From assembly GCF_024172165.1 (NCBI RefSeq), contig NZ_JAMZEB010000002.1, positions 9,584,501-9,648,500 of the forward strand: a DNA stretch of 64,000 nt, in the 5' to 3' direction. This DNA comes from Nonomuraea thailandensis. Lineage in GTDB: Bacteria; Actinomycetota; Actinomycetes; Streptosporangiales; Streptosporangiaceae. Of this stretch, positions 59,222 through 64,000 are shown piece after piece. Position numbers and translations under genes: made by a program. Every line of letters begins with the position of its first letter. The stretch's first letter is position 1. The notes beneath the pieces are model-generated. The model ran no database searches. It saw nothing but the letters and a program-made list of their open reading frames with translations, and was not told where the DNA came from.

Positions 59222-60777
59222 TGACCTGTCCCCTTCTCAGCGATGGTGGAGGTGGGCACCTTCACGTTGGTCAGCGTCTGTTGCACAGACGGGTTGATCA
59301 CATCGAGCAGCGGCTTGGGGAAGAAGCCGAAGCCGATGATGAGGGCGACCAGCGGAGCCAGCACCCAGACCTCGCGGGCGTTCAGGTCCTTGAACGCCTT
59401 GACCGGCTCGGCCGTCGGCCCGTTCATGGTGCGCTGGATCATCCACAGGATGTAGACGGCCGCGAGGATGACGGCCACCGCCGAGATGATCGCGGCCACC
59501 GTGAGCGCGCCGGAGCCGTGCGCCTGGGTGGAGTACGTGCCGATCATCACCATGAACTCGCTGACGAACGACGACAGGCCCGGCAGCGAGAGCCCGGCCA
59601 GACCGGCGACCAGGAAGAACCCCGCGAGCACCGGCGCGACCTTCTGCACGCCTCCGTAGTCGCTGATGAACGGCGACCCGCGCCTGGCGATGAGGAAGCC
59701 CGCCGCCAGGAACAGCGCGCCGGTGGCGAAGCCGTGGTTGACCATGTAGAGCGCGGCGCCGGACTGGGCGACGTCCGACATGGCGAACACGCCGAGGACG
59801 ATGAAGCCGAAGTGCGAGATCGACGTGTAGGCGATGAGCCGCTTCATGTCGGTCTGGCCGATGGCCACGATCGCGCCGTAGATGATGCTGATGACCGCCA
59901 GCACGACGATCGGCATCGTGAACGCCTTGGCGGCGTCGGGGAACAGCTCCAGGCAGAAGCGCAGCATGCCGAACGTGCCGACCTTGTCCAGCACGCCCAC
60001 CAGCAGCACCGCGGCGCCGGCCGGAGCCTGGGCGGCCGCGTCGGGCAGCCAGGTGTGCACCGGCCACAGCGGCGCCTTGATGGCGAAGGCGATGAAGAAG
60101 CCGGCGAACAGCCACTTCTGCATGACCGGGTCCTGGATGGCCCCGACGAGCTCGGGGAACATGAACGTCTGCTTGCCCGCGACGAAGTACAGCCCGATGA
60201 CCGCGACCAGCATGAGCAGGCCGCCGAAGAGCGAGTACAGCAGGAACTTGACGGCCGCGTAGGACCGCTGGGCGCCGCCGTACGACCCGATCATGAAGTA
60301 CATCGGGATCAGCATGGCTTCGAAGAAGACGTAGAACAGGAAGATGTCGGTCGCCGCGAAGACGCCGATCATCATCGCTTCCAGCACGAGCAGCAGCGAG
60401 AAGTACGTCTTGACCGACCGCTTGGGCGTGATCAGCGTGCCGTCGGCGGTCTTGACGCCGTCGGCGTCGTGCCAGGAGGCCAGGATCACGATCGGCACCA
60501 GCACCGCCGACAGCGCGATGAGCACCAGGGCCACGCCGTCCACGCCGACCCCGAACTTCACGCCGAAGCTCGGGATCCAGTTGTACTCGGCGACGAACTG
60601 GAAGCGGTCGCCGGACGGCTTGAACCCGGCGGCCACGACGCCCGTGAGGACCAGCACCAGCAGCGAGACGAGCAGCGCTACCTGCTTGGCCAGCTTGTCA
60701 CTGCCCTTGGGAAGCAGGGCCACCACGACGGCGCCCACCACGGGCACCGCCATGAGTATCGGGAGCCAGGGTGACAT
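59218..60777 (-). CDS. nuoM: NADH-quinone oxidoreductase subunit M
   Basis: A 519-residue antiporter-like subunit: FFEAMLIPMYFMIGSYGGAQRSYAAVKFLLYSLFGG, KAPLWPVHTWLPDAAAQAPAGAAVLLVGVLDKVGTFGM and KRLIAYTSISHFGFIVLG. Glu and Lys residues of the proton pathway are in place. It overlaps the nuoL stop by one base and nuoN by four. Confidence 0.96.
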   Translation of the reverse strand: MSPWLPILMAVPVVGAVVVALLPKGSDKLAKQVALLVSLLVLVLTGVVAAGFKPSGDRFQFVAEYNWIPSFGVKFGVGVDGVALVLIALSAVLVPIVILASWHDADGVKTADGTLITPKRSVKTYFSLLLVLEAMMIGVFAATDIFLFYVFFEAMLIPMYFMIGSYGGAQRSYAAVKFLLYSLFGGLLMLVAVIGLYFVAGKQTFMFPELVGAIQDPVMQKWLFAGFFIAFAIKAPLWPVHTWLPDAAAQAPAGAAVLLVGVLDKVGTFGMLRFCLELFPDAAKAFTMPIVVLAVISIIYGAIVAIGQTDMKRLIAYTSISHFGFIVLGVFAMSDVAQSGAALYMVNHGFATGALFLAAGFLIARRGSPFISDYGGVQKVAPVLAGFFLVAGLAGLSLPGLSSFVSEFMVMIGTYSTQAHGSGALTVAAIISAVAVILAAVYILWMIQRTMNGPTAEPVKAFKDLNAREVWVLAPLVALIIGFGFFPKPLLDVINPSVQQTLTNVKVPTSTIAEKGTGQ

Positions 60778-62690
60778 CAGATGTTCCCAACGAGGAGCAG
60801 GGCGCCGGTCAGCAGGGCGGCACCGATGAAGATGGACAGCGCGTACGTTCTGGCGAAGCCCGTCTGGACCCGCCGCAGGCGCCCGGAGCTGCCGCCGATG
60901 CCCGCCGCCAGGCCGTTGACGATCCCGTCGATGCCGCGGTTGTCGAAGAACACCGCGAGACGGGTCAGCCACTGGCCGGGGCGCATGAAGAGCGACTCGT
61001 TGAGCGCGTCACCGTAGAGGTCACGCCGGGCGAACGTGGTGAGGAAGGAGCCGCGCGGCTGCACCGACGGCACCTCGACCCGGCCGTACCGCATCCAGGC
61101 GAAGGCCGCGCCGACCGCGACGAGCGCCAGCGTCGCCAGGCCCGGCGTGGTGACGAAGTGGAACTCTGGAGCCGCGGCGGGGTCGCCGCCCACGGCGGGG
61201 CTCAGGAACCTGTACAGCGTTCCGTTCAGGACGAGGTAGCCGCCCAGGAAGAGCGACCCGACCGACAGGATCATCAGCGGCACCGTCATGACGAGCGGCG
61301 ACTCGTGCGGGTGCGCGTCGTCGGCCCACCGCTTCTCGCCGAAGAAGGTCATGAAGACCATCCGCGACATGTAGAAGCCGGTGATGCCGGCGCCCAGCAC
61401 GGCCAGCCAGCCGAGGATCGGCTGGTGGTGCACCGCGGTCTCGATGATGCCGTCCTTGGTGAAGTAGCCGGACAGCAGCGGGAAACCGATGATCGCCAGG
61501 TAGCCGATGAAGAACGTGATGAACGTGATCGGCATGAACTTGCGCAGCCCGCCGTACTTGCGCATGTTGACCTCGTCGTTCATGCCGTGCATGACGGAGC
61601 CGGCGCCGAGGAACATGTTGGCCTTGAAGAAGCCGTGCGTGATCAGGTGGCCGATCGCGAAGGCGTACCCCGCCGGGCCGAGGCCCGCGCCGAGCATCAT
61701 GTAGCCGATCTGCGACATCGTCGAGCCGGCCAGGCCCTTCTTGATGTCGTCCTTGGCGCAACCGATGATCGCACCGGCGAGCAGCGTGACCGCGCCGACG
61801 ATGGCGACGGCGAGCGCGGCGCCCGAGCCCTCGGGGAAGAAGAACGCCCCGGAGCGGACCACCAGGTAGACGCCGGCGGTGACCATGGTCGCGGCGTGGA
61901 TGAGGGCCGAGACCGGGGTCGGGCCCTCCATGGCGTCCAGAAGCCAGGACTGCAGCGGGAGCTGCGCCGACTTGCCGCAGGCGCCGAGGAGCAGCAGCAG
62001 GCCGATGGCGAGCATGGTGCCGTTCGTCTGGCCGGGCTGGATCTGCTCGCCCAGCTCCCTGAAGGTCAGGGTGCCGAACGTGGTCCAGATGATGAACATG
62101 CCGACCAGCAGGCCGAAGTCACCGACGCGGTTGACGACGAACGCCTTCTTGGCCGCGACCGCCGCGGACGGCTTGAACTGCCAGAAGCCGATCAGCAGGT
62201 ACGAGGCCAGGCCGACGCCCTCCCAGCCGATGAACAGCCCGACGTAGTTGTCGGCCAGCACCAGCAGGAGCATCGCGGCCACGAACAGGTTCAGGTAGGC
62301 GAAGAACCTGCGGCGGTGCTCGTCGTGAGCCATGTAGCCGATCGAGTAGATGTGGATCAGCGAGCCCACACCGGTGATCAGCAGCGCGAAGCTGATGGAC
62401 AGGGGGTCGATGAGCAGCCCCATGTCGACCATGCCGGGGATGAACTCGTACAGGTGCACCGCCCGGCGGCGCTCCTCCGCCCCGAACCCGATCAGCTCGA
62501 AGAACGCCAGCACCGCCACGACGAACGAGGCGAGGGACATGGCCACGCCCAGCAGATGGCCCCAGCGGTTGGTGAACCGGTTGAACACCAGCATGATGAA
62601 CGCCCCGACGAGCGGGAACGCGATCATCAGCCAGGCGTTGCCGATCACTCCACCGGTGTGCTGGACGATCTCAGCGATATGAGATTCCAC
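60777..62690 (-). CDS. nuoL: NADH-quinone oxidoreductase subunit L
   Basis: A 637-residue subunit, the largest antiporter-like membrane protein of complex I: LINDGVGSL-type [101 protein letters not shown] and [21 protein letters not shown] long C-terminal amphipathic helix region follows. The start is GTG at 62690, 10 bp after nuoK. Confidence 0.96.
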   Translation of the reverse strand: MESHIAEIVQHTGGVIGNAWLMIAFPLVGAFIMLVFNRFTNRWGHLLGVAMSLASFVVAVLAFFELIGFGAEERRRAVHLYEFIPGMVDMGLLIDPLSISFALLITGVGSLIHIYSIGYMAHDEHRRRFFAYLNLFVAAMLLLVLADNYVGLFIGWEGVGLASYLLIGFWQFKPSAAVAAKKAFVVNRVGDFGLLVGMFIIWTTFGTLTFRELGEQIQPGQTNGTMLAIGLLLLLGACGKSAQLPLQSWLLDAMEGPTPVSALIHAATMVTAGVYLVVRSGAFFFPEGSGAALAVAIVGAVTLLAGAIIGCAKDDIKKGLAGSTMSQIGYMMLGAGLGPAGYAFAIGHLITHGFFKANMFLGAGSVMHGMNDEVNMRKYGGLRKFMPITFITFFIGYLAIIGFPLLSGYFTKDGIIETAVHHQPILGWLAVLGAGITGFYMSRMVFMTFFGEKRWADDAHPHESPLVMTVPLMILSVGSLFLGGYLVLNGTLYRFLSPAVGGDPAAAPEFHFVTTPGLATLALVAVGAAFAWMRYGRVEVPSVQPRGSFLTTFARRDLYGDALNESLFMRPGQWLTRLAVFFDNRGIDGIVNGLAAGIGGSSGRLRRVQTGFARTYALSIFIGAALLTGALLLVGNI

Positions 62691-62700
62691 CAGTCACCTC

Positions 62701-62997
62701 TTAGTACTTCAGCAGGTTCGCGTCGTCGACCGACGCGGACCTGCGGGTTCGGAAGATCGTCACGATGATGGCCAGGCCGACCACGACCTCGGCCGCGGCC
62801 ACCACCATCACGAAGAACGCGATGATCTGGCCCTCCAGGTTGCCGACCTGCCTGGAGAAGGTGACGAAGGCGAGGTTGCAGGCGTTGAGCATGAGCTCCA
62901 CGCACATGAACACCACGATCGCGTTACGCCTGATCAGCACGCCCATGGCGCCGATGGCGAAGAGAATGCCGGACAGGACGAGGTAGTGCGTCGTCAC
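62701..62997 (-). CDS. nuoK: NADH-quinone oxidoreductase subunit K
   Basis: A 98-residue subunit with three membrane segments: [41 protein letters not shown] carries the conserved Glu (CVELMLN), and [22 protein letters not shown] carries the second Glu. It overlaps nuoJ by 4 bp (ATGA). Confidence 0.96.
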   Translation of the reverse strand: MTTHYLVLSGILFAIGAMGVLIRRNAIVVFMCVELMLNACNLAFVTFSRQVGNLEGQIIAFFVMVVAAAEVVVGLAIIVTIFRTRRSASVDDANLLKY

Positions 62998-63797
62998 TTG
63001 GTCACCTCATTGGTCTCGGCTTCCTTCTCCGCCTCGGTCGGCGCCTCGTCGATCTCGGCCGTGTGCTTGATCGCGTCGGCGAGCTTGGGGTCCTCGGGCA
63101 GGTGGTCGTGCTCGACGTCGTAGCGCGCGATGTACCTGTTGACCGAGGACTCGGCGACCGACCCGTCGGGCAGCAGCGCCGGCATGTCGATGGCGTTGCT
63201 CCTGGCATAGGTGCCGGGGCCGGGCAGCGGCGAGGGGTGGTCGCCGAGGAACCGGGCGCGGGACAGGTCCTTCTGCGTGACCTTCTCGGTGAGCTTCTCG
63301 CGGTGCGCGAGCACCATCGCGGCCAGCGCGGCGGTGATCAGCAGTGCCGAGGTGATCTCGAACGCGAACACGTACTTGGTGAACAGCAGCAGCGCGATCG
63401 AGCGGATGTAGCCGCCCTGCCCGGTGGCCTGCGCCAGGCCGGCCTGCGGTGCGAAGACCGCGTTGCCGACGGCCAGCACGATCAGCGCCAGGAAGCCGAG
63501 GCCCGCCAGGACCGCCCAGAAGCGCTGCCCCTTGAGCGTCTCGACGAAGGAGTCGGAGGAGTCGACGCCGACGAGCATGAGCACGAACAGGAACAGCATC
63601 ATGATCGCGCCGGTGTAGACGATGATCTGCACCGCGGCCAGGAAGGGCGCGTCCTGCACCGCGTACAGGACGGCCAGGCAGAGCATCACGGTGCCGAGCA
63701 TCAGCGCGGAGTACACGGCCTTGCGGTTGAAGACCATGCCGAGCGCGGCGCCGACGGAGACGACGGCCAGCACCCAGAAAGTGATGGTCTCACCCAT
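62994..63797 (-). CDS. nuoJ: NADH-quinone oxidoreductase subunit J
   Basis: A 267-residue subunit with five membrane segments: [55 protein letters not shown], and a long charged C-terminal tail (about 195-267) that is common in actinobacterial NuoJ. The start is ATG at 63797 (MGETITFW), overlapping the nuoI stop by 8 bp. Confidence 0.95.
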   Translation of the reverse strand: MGETITFWVLAVVSVGAALGMVFNRKAVYSALMLGTVMLCLAVLYAVQDAPFLAAVQIIVYTGAIMMLFLFVLMLVGVDSSDSFVETLKGQRFWAVLAGLGFLALIVLAVGNAVFAPQAGLAQATGQGGYIRSIALLLFTKYVFAFEITSALLITAALAAMVLAHREKLTEKVTQKDLSRARFLGDHPSPLPGPGTYARSNAIDMPALLPDGSVAESSVNRYIARYDVEHDHLPEDPKLADAIKHTAEIDEAPTEAEKEAETNEVTK

Positions 63798-64000
63798 TGG
63801 TCCGCCCCAGCCGGTAGTAGTCCTCTTCGGTCTCACCGAGCCGCATGGGGTGCGGCGGCTGCTCCATGCCCTGGGTCAGCGGCGCGAGCAGCATCTCCTT
63901 GGTGTAGATGAGGCTCTCGCGGTTGCTGTCGGCGAGCTCGTACTCGTTGGTCATGGTGAGCGCGCGGGTCGGGCAGGCCTCGATGCACAGGCCGCACAGG
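63790..64000 (-). CDS. nuoI: NADH-quinone oxidoreductase subunit I, 5' end outside the window
   Basis: The last 69 residues of Nuo[21 protein letters not shown] is the second 4Fe-4S ferredoxin motif (CxxCxxxCP), followed by [20 protein letters not shown] and a Tyr-rich C-terminus (EDYYRLGRT). NuoI carries clusters N6a and N6b that link the peripheral arm to the quinone. The gene continues beyond the right edge. Confidence 0.95.
   Translation of the reverse strand, partial: LCGLCIEACPTRALTMTNEYELADSNRESLIYTKEMLLAPLTQGMEQPPHPMRLGETEEDYYRLGRTNG

Overview
The window is very G+C-rich and densely packed, with many GTG starts and 4-bp ATGA/GTGA gene overlaps. It also carries a KorAB 2-oxoacid:ferredoxin oxidoreductase, a SigE-type ECF sigma factor and MmyB-type HTH regulators. 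All of this points to an actinomycete chromosome. The gene content looks like a Streptosporangiales genome such as Nonomuraea, but genus is inference from style and not proven here. No tRNA, rRNA, CRISPR array, transposase or integrase was seen.

Layout. (1) 1-6414: partial M48 membrane peptidase, a solitary NADH-quinone oxidoreductase subunit A, a secreted NodB-type deacetylase lipoprotein and the korA-korB pair. (2) About 6435-34000: a large surface/exopolysaccharide locus of 28 genes. It has an initiating polyprenyl-phosphate glycosyl-1-phosphate transferase (32546-34000), a complete dTDP-6-deoxyhexose set (rmlA, rmlB, rmlD and two RmlC-type epimerases), a UDP-glucose/GDP-mannose dehydrogenase, several glycosyltransferases (GT2, GT4 and a tandem DUF6492-like pair), a Wzx-type flippase, a Wzy/O-antigen-ligase-like polymerase, two kinase-less Wzz-type chain-length proteins, two secreted parallel beta-helix proteins and a second NodB deacetylase. 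Inside it, 21648-28958 is a translationally coupled operon for an unusual sugar (cytidylyltransferase, C-methyltransferase, epimerase, PIG-L deacetylase, DUF4910 peptidase-like protein) plus a protein with a duplicated four-cysteine domain that I do not recognise. (3) About 34268-55600: ordinary accessory genes: a GntR/EamA pair, small enzymes, two TetR units with clear operators, a carboxylesterase, a two-component system, an MFS exporter, twin HTH-regulator/SDR units, an ECF sigma factor with a membrane partner, and msrA. Its intergenic spaces are rich in short tandem duplications. (4) 55713-64000: rarD, a long-chain polyprenyl diphosphate synthase and the distal part of the main nuo operon (nuoI partial, J, K, L, M, N).

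How it fits together. The polymer locus reads as a Wzx/Wzy pathway. The glycosylphosphotransferase loads the first sugar on undecaprenyl phosphate. The Rml, Ugd-like and cytidylyltransferase branches supply activated sugars. The glycosyltransferases build the repeat unit, the flippase exports it, and the Wzy-like protein polymerises it under two Wzz regulators. The beta-helix and NodB proteins may trim or modify the product. korAB, nuoA and the M48 gene at one edge, and polyprenyl synthase plus nuo at the other, resemble the arrangement I recall from Streptomyces. That makes the polymer locus and accessory block look like an insertion into an otherwise conserved respiratory neighbourhood.
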